The notes beneath the pieces are model-generated. The model was not told the DNA's origin. It saw only the letters and a list, made by a program, of their open reading frames with translations, and did not search any database. From positions 374,146 to 438,145 of the forward strand of contig NZ_PQBS01000037.1 in assembly GCF_002911695.1 (NCBI RefSeq): a DNA stretch of 64,000 nucleotides, given 5' to 3'. The DNA comes from Gracilimonas amylolytica. Lineage in GTDB: Bacteria; Bacteroidota; Rhodothermia; Balneolales; Balneolaceae. Of the stretch, positions 28,111 to 35,576 are shown in pieces. How positions within the stretch are numbered: the first letter of the stretch is position 1; each line of letters opens with the position of its first letter. The translations under genes and the position numbers were made by a program.

Positions 28111-28929
28111 ATGAAGCAGTTTTACACAATCCTTATGATTCTTTTTCTATTTGGATGTGCAGATCCCAAAATTGACGGGTCATCGGAGGAACAACTTAAA
28201 TCTTCAATTGAAGATGTTAAACAAAGTTTAGATGCAGAGAAACAAAAAGAGTTTGAAGAATCGCTTATGTTCATTGCTATGCAAAACCTTGATTTTGGGA
28301 ATATTTTGCAATCAGATATGAACCCAGACCAGCTTGTTGAAGATTATCTTAATCAGGTAAAAGATGAAATTGATGGTAAATCTGCATCTGAAATTATTAC
28401 CAAAGCAGAAGAACTAAGAACAGAGTTAGAAAGGGAGCAAAGAAGGCAGGCTTTAGAAGAAATCCAAGAATTGGAAGAAAAAAAGAAAGAGGCAGATTTA
28501 GCTAAACAAGAATTATCAAATTTTGAGGTATCACGTTCAAGATTTTATAAACAGGAAGATACATTTAGAGACCAACCTGTAATTGAATTGACAGTCAGAA
28601 ATAATACCGAATATGCTATTTCACGGGCATACTTTAAAGGGACTTACGCCACTCCAGAAAGACAAGTTCCTTGGCTGGTTGAAGAATTTAATTATAGCAT
28701 TTCTGGTGGCTTGGAACCTGGTGAGGAGCAGTCTTGGAGTCTTGCTCCAAACCCTTATAGTGAATGGGGCGATTTAGAGGAAAGAAGTGACGCAATTTTG
28801 ACTATCGAAGTAACAAGATTAGATGGTCCTGATGGAGAGGCATTGTTTGACGCCCAAGGTTTATCCTCTTTCGAAGAAGAAAGGCTGAATGAATTAAAAT
28901 CTAAATATTTTGATAGTGATGAGTTATAA
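28111..28929 (+). CDS. Small predicted lipoprotein (DUF6694-like N terminus)
   Basis: A 272-residue secreted lipoprotein with lipobox LFLFGC (lipidated C16). It is followed by DPKIDGSSEEQLKSSIEDVK, the pattern I associate with the DUF6694 lipoprotein family. Residues about 75-150 form a charged coiled coil. The C-terminal half is a beta-rich domain with ELTVRNNTEYAISRAYFKG and LEPGEEQSW, like an FxLYD/immunoglobulin-type fold. It is AT-rich compared with TatD and the genes further right, and is the first gene in the inverted-repeat-bounded island. The function is unknown. Confidence 0.75.
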   Translation: MKQFYTILMILFLFGCADPKIDGSSEEQLKSSIEDVKQSLDAEKQKEFEESLMFIAMQNLDFGNILQSDMNPDQLVEDYLNQVKDEIDGKSASEIITKAEELRTELEREQRRQALEEIQELEEKKKEADLAKQELSNFEVSRSRFYKQEDTFRDQPVIELTVRNNTEYAISRAYFKGTYATPERQVPWLVEEFNYSISGGLEPGEEQSWSLAPNPYSEWGDLEERSDAILTIEVTRLDGPDGEALFDAQGLSSFEEERLNELKSKYFDSDEL

Positions 28930-29303
28930 GAGCCACATGTTGGCAGGTATCTAATCTATGGTCTTCTTGATCCAAGAGATAATACATTACGATATGTTGG
29001 AAAACTCATAAGAGACGAGAAAATCGATTGGCCGATCATATTGAAGATACAATTGAGGGAAGTACAGCTCCTGTACATAATTGGATTCGTGAATTGCTAA
29101 ATCTCAATTTAGAACCAAAAGTATTCGTACTTAAAAGGTTAGAGGCTTCTGAAAACTGGAGAGAAGGTGAAAAAAGAGAAATTTCTCGCTGGTTCAATTG
29201 GTCTGAAGAAAATTTACCGTTTAACCATCCAACACAAATAAGAAAAAGCGTTACTGTAAGAATTGAACACGTTGATTTACTTAATGTTCAACATTGCAAT
29301 TAA
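28930..29303 (+). pseudogene. Frameshifted and 5'-truncated GIY-YIG nuclease-domain gene
   Basis: Reading from 28942 gives RYLIYGLLDPRDNTLRYVGK, a clear GIY-YIG opening. The next frame gives HKRRENRLADHIEDT and then VHNWIRELLNLNLEP, the continuation of the same domain with the catalytic-region arginine and histidine. Adding one A to the AAAA run at 29001-29004 joins them as YVGKTHKRRENRLADH, so a single-base deletion or sequencing error explains the break. No start codon precedes the first part: its frame hits the stop of the upstream lipoprotein. The 91-residue piece from 29028 could still be translated, but it lacks the catalytic tyrosines. Confidence 0.8.
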
Positions 29304-29319
29304 CGTTACAGAATAAAAA

Positions 29320-30246
29320 ATGACAGAGAAAAATAGCGACGATAATTGGAATGATTGGCAAAAGTTGATGCAACAGATTGCAGAACAACAAGCACAAATA
29401 TTAAAGCCAACAATAACTCCAGCAATAAAACAAATTCAAGAGACTGTAAATAGGATTGCAGAACAACAAAAAAGAATAGCTCAGAATGCTATAAAGCCAC
29501 TGATAGATCAAGTAACAGAATCTGCAAAGAGAATCTCTGCAATTAATATCAGTAAGCTGCCTGAATTCCAAGCTTTATTGGAAACAATAGCCAAAGAAGT
29601 TGAGGAGATCCCTGAGTATATTGATAATGTTCATGCATATTTAGCTCAGCAAGGTTGGTTTGTCCCTTTCCATTTGGCGCCAGTATCAATTTTCAAAGAA
29701 TACTTTTTTTTAATTGAAAACGAAGAACACGAGCAAATTGAGCAAGACCTACAAACTTTTATAACGGAGAATATTTCAATTATCAGAAATAGTGTAAAAA
29801 GAGAATTTCCAAATAGATTTAGAATAATTGATGCCTCAATACAGGCCCATGAAAATGGTGATTATATTTTGAGCATTCCAACATTGCTGGCTCAGGCAGA
29901 TGGAATGTTTTCCGAATTAATTGATATGACCTTTTATTCAAACAAAGAATCTGATCTTGAGGAAATACGAAGAAGGTTACTTCAAAGATTAGCGAAAGAG
30001 AATCATCCAACAAATACCTTGTCTTTAGGTTACCTTTTGCTTAAACAGCTTCAAGAAAAAAGTATTATTCATGAAAATTTCAGTGAATTTGAAAAAAGTA
30101 AAAATGAAAGCTTCATCAAAAACCCATTAAATAGAAATTACATTTTACACGGTAAAGATTTAGAATATGACACAATAGCAAACAGTCTCAGAACGATTTC
30201 ATTGATTGGAATGCTATGCGATTGCAATCAAACATTATCACGTTAA
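29320..30246 (+). CDS. Uncharacterised protein with a C-terminal HEPN-like RxxxxH motif
   Basis: A 308-residue soluble protein. Residues about 10-100 are polar helices with a repeating pattern (ITPAIKQIQETVNRIAEQQ and a second AIKPLIDQVTESAKRI), like a coiled coil. A central aromatic segment (GWFVPFHLAP, about 112-121) follows. The C-terminal region (about 165-300) is helical and carries NRNYILHG, giving R272-N-Y-I-L-H277. This matches the Rx4-6H motif of HEPN ribonucleases, followed by a YDTIANSLRTISLI helix. HEPN proteins often act in phage defence or toxin-antitoxin systems, but no antitoxin was identified. It is the last gene of the AT-rich island. Confidence 0.65.
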   Translation: MTEKNSDDNWNDWQKLMQQIAEQQAQILKPTITPAIKQIQETVNRIAEQQKRIAQNAIKPLIDQVTESAKRISAINISKLPEFQALLETIAKEVEEIPEYIDNVHAYLAQQGWFVPFHLAPVSIFKEYFFLIENEEHEQIEQDLQTFITENISIIRNSVKREFPNRFRIIDASIQAHENGDYILSIPTLLAQADGMFSELIDMTFYSNKESDLEEIRRRLLQRLAKENHPTNTLSLGYLLLKQLQEKSIIHENFSEFEKSKNESFIKNPLNRNYILHGKDLEYDTIANSLRTISLIGMLCDCNQTLSR

Positions 30247-30248
30247 GT

Positions 30249-30384
30249 GGCTGTATAACAATGGTTTAAACGCGGACTTGGCCGCTATTTGCCCCTTCAG
30301 TATTCGTTGGGTGAAAGATATTTCGAGTTTTAATTACTTTACCAGCCAATAAAGCCAAGCCGGTTAAACCGCAGGCCGTAATAC
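30249..30384. repeat. Large imperfect palindrome at the right border of the island (attC-like)
   Basis: GGCTGTATAAC at 30249-30259 is the exact reverse complement of GTTATACAGCC at 28061-28071. It opens a large imperfect palindrome: GTATAAC (30253-30259) and GGTTTAAACGCGGACTTGGC (30263-30282) face GCCAAGCCGGTTAAACC (30354-30370) and GTAATAC (30378-30384). An inner pair TTGGGTGAAAG / CTTTACCAGCCAA closes the centre. Paired outer cores, conserved inner boxes and a variable middle are the layout of integron attC sites. Confidence 0.6.
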
Positions 30385-30626
30385 AACCTAAATCATAATA
30401 CTTGCTAATTTTGCTTTAACCTCGTGACGTAGTTCCGCTGCGTCATGCATAATTCTGGTTCCTACCATTACTTACACGGGATCATTCTTATACACGAGGC
30501 GATTAACGGCTTCAATGGTTGCTCATGGTGTTTACAACATGATGGCTAAATTATCGACTTACTACTTGTATTAACAGTAATACCTAATATTTTATCTTAT
30601 CAATTATTTGAGCAGAAGGAGGATAT
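30385..30626. other. Remaining intergenic region right of the island
   Basis: This 242-bp AT-rich stretch completes the 380-bp gap before the SRPBCC gene. It holds a small hairpin around 30424-30444 (TGACGTAG / CTGCGTCA) and no protein-like open frame. The promoter of the SRPBCC gene is expected here. An unusually strong Shine-Dalgarno site, AAGGAGG at 30616-30622, sits 4 bp before the ATG at 30627. Confidence 0.5.
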
Positions 30627-31040
30627 ATGGAGATCTCAGTAGAAACAACTGTCGATGCCCCGATAAAACGCGTTTGGGATGCCTGGATAACGCCTGAAGA
30701 TATAATGAGCTGGAATTTTGCATCAAACGATTGGTGCTGTCCGCGTGCAATTATTGATCTCAGGGTCGGTGGAAAATTCAATTATCGCATGGAAGCAAAA
30801 GACGGTTCAATGGGATTCGATTTTGAGGGGACTTTTACGGCTATTAATGAACCTTACAGCATTGAGTTTAAGTTAGATGATGATCGAAAAGTGAAGGTCG
30901 ACTTAAATGATACAGGGCAGGGAGTTCAGGTTGTTGAGACCTTCGAAGCAGATGATGAATATTCTGCAGAGCAACAACGAGAGGGGTGGCAAAACATACT
31001 GAACAATTTCAAAAGCCATGTTGAAAGTTCGGACGTATGA
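30627..31040 (+). CDS. SRPBCC-domain protein (AHSA1/CalC-like)
   Basis: A 137-residue START/SRPBCC-fold protein. The typical opening VETTVDAPIKRVWDAWITPEDIM appears in pieces at residues 4-26, then GGKFNYRMEAKDGS and the closing QQREGWQNILNNFKSHVE. Such proteins bind hydrophobic ligands; the ligand is unknown. The start is well fixed by the AAGGAGG ribosome-binding site, rare in this window, which may mean high expression or a foreign origin. It lies immediately right of the attC-like palindrome. Confidence 0.85.
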   Translation: MEISVETTVDAPIKRVWDAWITPEDIMSWNFASNDWCCPRAIIDLRVGGKFNYRMEAKDGSMGFDFEGTFTAINEPYSIEFKLDDDRKVKVDLNDTGQGVQVVETFEADDEYSAEQQREGWQNILNNFKSHVESSDV

Positions 31041-31065
31041 ATAAGTGTATATCAGGCATAATTTA

Positions 31066-31118
31066 ACCGGGAATGGGAGATCCCGGTTGGTTTTCCCAAT
31101 GGAGACGTTGAGAACCAG
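31066..31118 (+). repeat. Two-hairpin dispersed repeat, copy A
   Basis: This 53-bp unit aligns without gaps to 32958-33010 with 37 matching positions by hand count. It holds a first stem around GGGA...TCCC (31069-31084, extended outward by ACC/GGT) and a second stem, CCCAATG-GAGA-CGTTG. Immediately after it, CCAGTG-TGG-CACTGG (31115-31129) forms a further perfect hairpin that overlaps the end of the unit. Confidence 0.75.
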
Positions 31119-31179
31119 TGTGGCACTGGCCTTGGAATGTGTGTGAAACGAGGATGAATCTTTCCTATCTTCGTCATCT

Positions 31180-32148
31180 ATGAAAGATCATTTCAAATCA
31201 GTCATTCTGCAGAGCACCGGTGCTGATTCGATCAGCGAACAGGAAGTTATACAGGAACTCTGGAGTGGCTATGGCAAGATCCTTCGTGTGCGCCTTGAGG
31301 GCACAACAGTTGGGAGTGTGGTCGTAAAACATATTCAGGCTGAAGGGAGCAAACAACATCCAAGAGGCTGGAATTCGGATATCGGGCATCAGCGAAAGCT
31401 GAGATCCTATGAAGTGGAAACCACCTGGTATGAGCAATACAGCACCAACAGTGCTGCCCGGGTTCCAAACTGTTTAGCCATTGAACACAAAGATAATGAG
31501 GTACTGATCGTACTGGAGGATCTGGATGCTTCCGGGTATCCACTTCGTAAAACATCGGTAAGTTGGAATGAGATCAATTCCATTCTGAAGTGGCTGGCTG
31601 ATTTTCACGCAAGTTATTTAGGTCAAGCTCCGCAGGGATTATGGGAACAAGGCACCTACTGGCACCTGGAAACCCGTCCGCATGAACTTGAAGCCCTGAA
31701 TGATGAACGGCTTAAAAAGGCTGCTCCCATGATCGATCAGGAACTGAATGCCTGCACGTTTAAAACCTTTGTTCACGGAGATGCCAAGCTGGCCAATTTT
31801 TGTTTTTCCGGAGATGGGGAGGTTGCCGCCGTGGACTTCCAGTATGTTGGCGGGGGCTGCGGCATGAAAGATATAGCCTATTTTATCGGAAGCTGCCTGA
31901 ATGAGGACGAGTGCGAAGCCATGGAAACACGGATCCTGAATACCTATTTCAATCATTTACACCGGGCACTCGGAGAGAGAAATGAAGCCCTCGAAAAGGA
32001 ATGGCGTTCTTTATACAGAGTCGCCTGGGCTGATTTTCATCGTTTTCTGAAAGGATGGAGTCCGGGGCACTGGAAGATCAACAGTTACAGCGAAAGAATA
32101 ACCCAAGAAGTCATAAACAATCTCCAGAATGGATCTACTACCTCTTAA
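31180..32148 (+). CDS. Small-molecule phosphotransferase (APH / ecdysteroid-kinase-like)
   Basis: A 322-residue protein-kinase-like-fold enzyme. [12 protein letters not shown]-type hinge residues (about 108-121, read as [10 protein letters not shown]) precede the Brenner motif [11 protein letters not shown] (H199, D201, N206) and the metal-binding [10 protein letters not shown] (D219). The pattern and size fit the EcKinase/choline-kinase-like group, which phosphorylates small hydroxylated molecules. Its last 20 bp overlap the following CysQ-like phosphatase gene, suggesting a coupled kinase/phosphatase pair. The substrate is unknown. Confidence 0.82.
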   Translation: MKDHFKSVILQSTGADSISEQEVIQELWSGYGKILRVRLEGTTVGSVVVKHIQAEGSKQHPRGWNSDIGHQRKLRSYEVETTWYEQYSTNSAARVPNCLAIEHKDNEVLIVLEDLDASGYPLRKTSVSWNEINSILKWLADFHASYLGQAPQGLWEQGTYWHLETRPHELEALNDERLKKAAPMIDQELNACTFKTFVHGDAKLANFCFSGDGEVAAVDFQYVGGGCGMKDIAYFIGSCLNEDECEAMETRILNTYFNHLHRALGERNEALEKEWRSLYRVAWADFHRFLKGWSPGHWKINSYSERITQEVINNLQNGSTTS

Positions 32149-32953
32149 AAAAACGGCTATAGATGCCGCCTACGCAGCAGGACGTATCATAAGATCTTAC
32201 ATGGATCAGGAGATCGATGTGCAAGAAAAAGAAGGCGGAACCAATTATGCCTCACAGGTAGTCACGCAAGTGGACAAAGAATGTGAACAGGAGATCCTTA
32301 CCTATTTGTTGCCTACCTGTGAAGAATATGACCTGGCCATGTTAACGGAAGAAACTGAGGATGATGGGAGTCGCTTTGAAAAAGACTATTTCTGGTGTGT
32401 GGATCCCATCGACGGGACCCTGGCTTTCATACGGAACGAGCCGGATTTCTCGGTATCCATCGCCCTGGTGTCAAAAGAAGGAGAACCGGTGATCGGTGTC
32501 ATTTATGATCCCAGTACCGAAACCTTATATCATGCAGCCAAAGGGCATGGGGTTTATGAGAATGATAAGCCTCTGGAAATCCCGTCAATGAATAATTACC
32601 TGACCCATATTACGGACAAACCACTGGAAAATACCTCACGACCTGAAGACCTGAAGCAACTGCTCAATCGCAGAGTGGATGAATTGGGGTTATCAGAATT
32701 AAAGGTGATTGAGGGAGGCGGATCGGTTTTGAATGCCATCAAGGTGTTGAAGAATCCTCCATCCAATATGATCAAACATCCCAAACAAGAGGTCGGGGGT
32801 GGTAGTCTCTGGGATTTTGCCTCCACCGCTTGTCTGTTTCACGAACTTGGTTATCGTGTCACAAACTTTGAAGGAGGCCCGCTGGATCTGAATCGAAAAG
32901 ACAGCACCTTTATGCATCATGAAGGTGTTTATTATGCTTGCTTGCCTAAATAA
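32129..32953 (+). CDS. Inositol-monophosphatase-family phosphatase (CysQ/SuhB-like)
   Basis: A 274-residue metal-dependent phosphatase of the FIG superfamily. The metal-site residues are in LTEETED (E74/E75), [10 protein letters not shown] (D92, D95) and GGSLWDFAS near residue 230. It is similar to 3'(2'),5'-bisphosphate nucleotidases (CysQ) and inositol monophosphatases; sequence alone does not settle the substrate. It overlaps the upstream kinase gene by 20 bp. A second copy of the two-hairpin repeat starts just after its stop. Confidence 0.85.
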   Translation: MDLLPLKKTAIDAAYAAGRIIRSYMDQEIDVQEKEGGTNYASQVVTQVDKECEQEILTYLLPTCEEYDLAMLTEETEDDGSRFEKDYFWCVDPIDGTLAFIRNEPDFSVSIALVSKEGEPVIGVIYDPSTETLYHAAKGHGVYENDKPLEIPSMNNYLTHITDKPLENTSRPEDLKQLLNRRVDELGLSELKVIEGGGSVLNAIKVLKNPPSNMIKHPKQEVGGGSLWDFASTACLFHELGYRVTNFEGGPLDLNRKDSTFMHHEGVYYACLPK

Positions 32954-32957
32954 AATA

Positions 32958-33010
32958 ACTGGGACCGGGAGGTCCCGAGTGGCGTCCCCAACCGGGAGGT
33001 TGGGGACGAG
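32958..33010 (+). repeat. Two-hairpin dispersed repeat, copy B
   Basis: Two strong stems share the same GGGA loop: GGGACC-GGGA-GGTCCC (32961-32976) and an 11-bp perfect stem, CGTCCCCAACC with GGTTGGGGACG (32983-33008). The unit is the partner of copy A at 31066, in direct orientation 1.9 kb away. It lies 4 bp after the phosphatase stop and could act as a transcript-end structure, but there is no T tract. Confidence 0.8.
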
Positions 33011-33133
33011 GAGGGGGTGCGAGGAAGATGGGAATTGGGTACGGAGAGGGAAAAGTATTTATATTCAATTGGCCTGAGCTCCAATGAGTTAGGTCTGAAA
33101 CTTAAATTTTGAATTTTTACTCATGCCATCCAC

Positions 33134-33709
33134 GTGATGATCAAACATATTCTTCCTCTTATAGTGCTTTCTTTGGCTATGCTATCCTGTAATACAGATC
33201 CATCAGATCAATTTAATGAAAAAGATGCGGCGATCCCTCCACAGGAAGAACTGTACTCATCAGCTGAGCGGAGTGAAATTATTGCAGCAGCCCGCGCGAT
33301 CATCAAAGCTGATCCTGTGGCGGCCTTTGTTACGGTAGATCCATTGGGCCGACCGCGTGTTCGAAGCGTGAATACCTCAAGTCCGGACAGTACTATGACC
33401 ATCTGGGTTGCTACCCGGCCGGGAACCCGTAAGGTGGATCAAATACAGGAAAATGCCAGTGTGACTTTGTTCTACAACAATGATAGCGAGGGAAACTATG
33501 TGAGTGTCATGGGGCAGGCGGATCTACATAAGGATAACGATTTCATTGAGGCGAATAATCCATTCAGTGTGGAGTGGACCGATCAGTTTTTTCCTGAATT
33601 TCCTGAAAATATGATATTGATCGAGATAAAGCCTGTTTGGATGGAGGTTATGGGACAAGGTATTTCCGCTTCAGAAGAAACCTGGCGGCCACAGGCGGTG
33701 ACATTTTAA
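33134..33709 (+). CDS. Exported lipoprotein with pyridoxamine 5'-phosphate oxidase (flavin-binding split barrel) fold
   Basis: A 191-residue protein with an N-terminal lipobox (LAMLSC, C19) and a charged linker. The rest is a split-barrel domain: AFVTVDPLGRPRVRSVN, MTIWVATRPGTRKVDQI, NASVTLFYNN and YVSVMGQADL are the strands of the PNPOx-like fold that binds FMN or F420. Most members are cytoplasmic, so the lipoprotein signal is unusual. The function is unknown; a role in periplasmic flavin or haem chemistry is only a guess. Confidence 0.78.
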   Translation: MMIKHILPLIVLSLAMLSCNTDPSDQFNEKDAAIPPQEELYSSAERSEIIAAARAIIKADPVAAFVTVDPLGRPRVRSVNTSSPDSTMTIWVATRPGTRKVDQIQENASVTLFYNNDSEGNYVSVMGQADLHKDNDFIEANNPFSVEWTDQFFPEFPENMILIEIKPVWMEVMGQGISASEETWRPQAVTF

Positions 33710-33809
33710 AAGGTTTAGTCAGCTCTTATCTCATTTAATTTCAATTTTCTCTTGCCAATTCTTTGAAAGGGCTTATTTTTAGCAAAATTTTAAATAATGA
33801 TCGTCTCAA

Positions 33810-35372
33810 ATGAACACCAAAGCTGATTCTTCCAAACCTTCTTTGTTCAATCGGTTCCTAAACGCAATAGAGAAAAGCGGGAATAAACTCCCTGATCCGG
33901 CCATTCTTTTCCTTTATCTGATGCTATTTGTCTGGCTGTTATCCGCCGTCCTTTCTCCCATCGATTTTGGGGAAGTTCATCCACTGACAGGGGAAGAACT
34001 CAAGGTCAACAATCTCCTGACCGGTTCGGCTTTGGCTAACTTCCTGGCTACCATGGTCTCTACCTTTACATCCTTTGCTCCATTGGGCATCGTGCTGGTG
34101 GCAATGTTAGGAGTTGGAGTGGCTGAAAATTCGGGATGGATCGATGCTGGGTTGAAAAAGCTGTTGAATGTCACTCCTAAAATGCTTCTCACACCCATGT
34201 TGATCCTAATCTCGATCGTGAGTCACACCGCGGCCGATGCCGGGTATATTCTGGTGATACCGCTGGGTGGGGTGATCTTTTATGCAGCCGGCCGCCACCC
34301 GCTGGCTGGTATAGCGGCTGCCTTTGCGGGGGTGTCGGGAGGATTTTCAGCCAACTTTATTCCATCGGCCATTGATCCGCTGATCATGAGCTTTACCCTT
34401 GAAGCGGCCAGGATCCTGGACCCGGAAATTGTGCTGAATCCTCTAAACAATATTTACTTTACAGGAATCTCGTCCATTTTAATTGTTTTGGTAGGGTGGT
34501 TTGTGACCGATAAGATCGTGGAGCCAAGGTTATCAAAAACCAAAGTGGATGGGGACGAAGAAGAAATGCCTCAAATGGAAGAGGTGACCGGTAAGGAAAG
34601 CCGGGCTTTCTGGATGGGATTTTTTGCTATGATCCTCGGTATAGTTGGGCTTATTCTTTGGGCGATTCCGGCTGACTCAGCCCTTCGGGGTCCCGATATG
34701 GTAGATCCGGAAGTGATGTCACTGACCTCATTCAATGCCCCTTTGATGCAGGCTATCGTGCCCCTCATATTCATTTTCTTACTCATACCGGGAGTTGTGT
34801 ACGGGATAGCTTCCGGAAAATATTCCAGCTCGAAGGATATGATTGATAACATGTCCAAATCGATGCAGAGTATGGGATATTACATAGTAATGGCCTTTTT
34901 CTGTGCCCTTTTCATTGATGCATTTTCAACCTCCAATATTGGATTACTGGTGGCTTTAAAGGGCGCTCAATTTCTGCAATCACTGGCTTTACCCGGACAG
35001 ATCACTATTGTTGGTATCATATTTCTGAGTGCCTTTGTGAACCTGCTGGTGGGATCAGCCTCTGCCAAGTGGGCGCTTATTGCTCCTATTTTTGTGCCTA
35101 TGCTTATGCAACTGGGCATCTCACCTGACCTGACTCAGGCGGCCTATCGTGTGGGAGACTCAGTTTCCAATATCATCACTCCGCTGCTGCCGTATTTCCC
35201 GCTGGTGGTTGTATTCTGTCAGCGCTATGTGAAGGATACCGGTATTGGAACCCTTATATCGATGATGCTTCCGTATTCTATCATCTTTGGTATCTCATGG
35301 ACCATATTCCTACTTCTTTACTGGTGGATAGGTATTCCTTTGAGTTTTGAAGCCAGCTATGTGTATCCGTAG
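33810..35372 (+). CDS. AbgT-family transporter
   Basis: A 520-residue inner-membrane protein with about twelve to thirteen helices. Members carry p-aminobenzoyl-glutamate or export sulfonamide-like compounds. Family segments include KLPDPAILFLYLMLFVWLLS (N-terminal), SHTAADAGYILVIPLGG, GGFSANFIPSAIDP and LVGSASAKWALIAPIFVPM near the C terminus. The length is typical. The gene stands alone on the plus strand; a long imperfect palindrome follows its stop. Confidence 0.9.
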   Translation: MNTKADSSKPSLFNRFLNAIEKSGNKLPDPAILFLYLMLFVWLLSAVLSPIDFGEVHPLTGEELKVNNLLTGSALANFLATMVSTFTSFAPLGIVLVAMLGVGVAENSGWIDAGLKKLLNVTPKMLLTPMLILISIVSHTAADAGYILVIPLGGVIFYAAGRHPLAGIAAAFAGVSGGFSANFIPSAIDPLIMSFTLEAARILDPEIVLNPLNNIYFTGISSILIVLVGWFVTDKIVEPRLSKTKVDGDEEEMPQMEEVTGKESRAFWMGFFAMILGIVGLILWAIPADSALRGPDMVDPEVMSLTSFNAPLMQAIVPLIFIFLLIPGVVYGIASGKYSSSKDMIDNMSKSMQSMGYYIVMAFFCALFIDAFSTSNIGLLVALKGAQFLQSLALPGQITIVGIIFLSAFVNLLVGSASAKWALIAPIFVPMLMQLGISPDLTQAAYRVGDSVSNIITPLLPYFPLVVVFCQRYVKDTGIGTLISMMLPYSIIFGISWTIFLLLYWWIGIPLSFEASYVYP

Positions 35373-35383
35373 CTTAATGGAAT

Positions 35384-35489
35384 TGTAGATGTTAGGTTAA
35401 TCGAAGTCAGAATATTAAACATTTCCTGTACGACCCCTTCAGGGTCTTCATCTTAACCAACATTGTCATCGAATTATCTGACATCTACA
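35384..35489. repeat. 106-bp imperfect palindrome after the AbgT gene
   Basis: TGTAGATGT at 35384-35392 faces ACATCTACA at 35481-35489. The inner sequences keep pairing with mismatches (AATCGAAGTCA on the left, TGTCATCGAATT on the right) down to a tip hairpin GACCC-CTTCA-GGGTC (35432-35446). The element lies between convergent genes and may be a bidirectional terminator or a small mobile-element relic. Confidence 0.65.
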
Positions 35490-35576
35490 GGAATGGCAGA
35501 CGTTATAAAGTAGTGGTCATCTTGTTTAGTGGTTTTGAAGAGCAGCATGTTGACTTCAGGGTCCCAGAATAAACCG

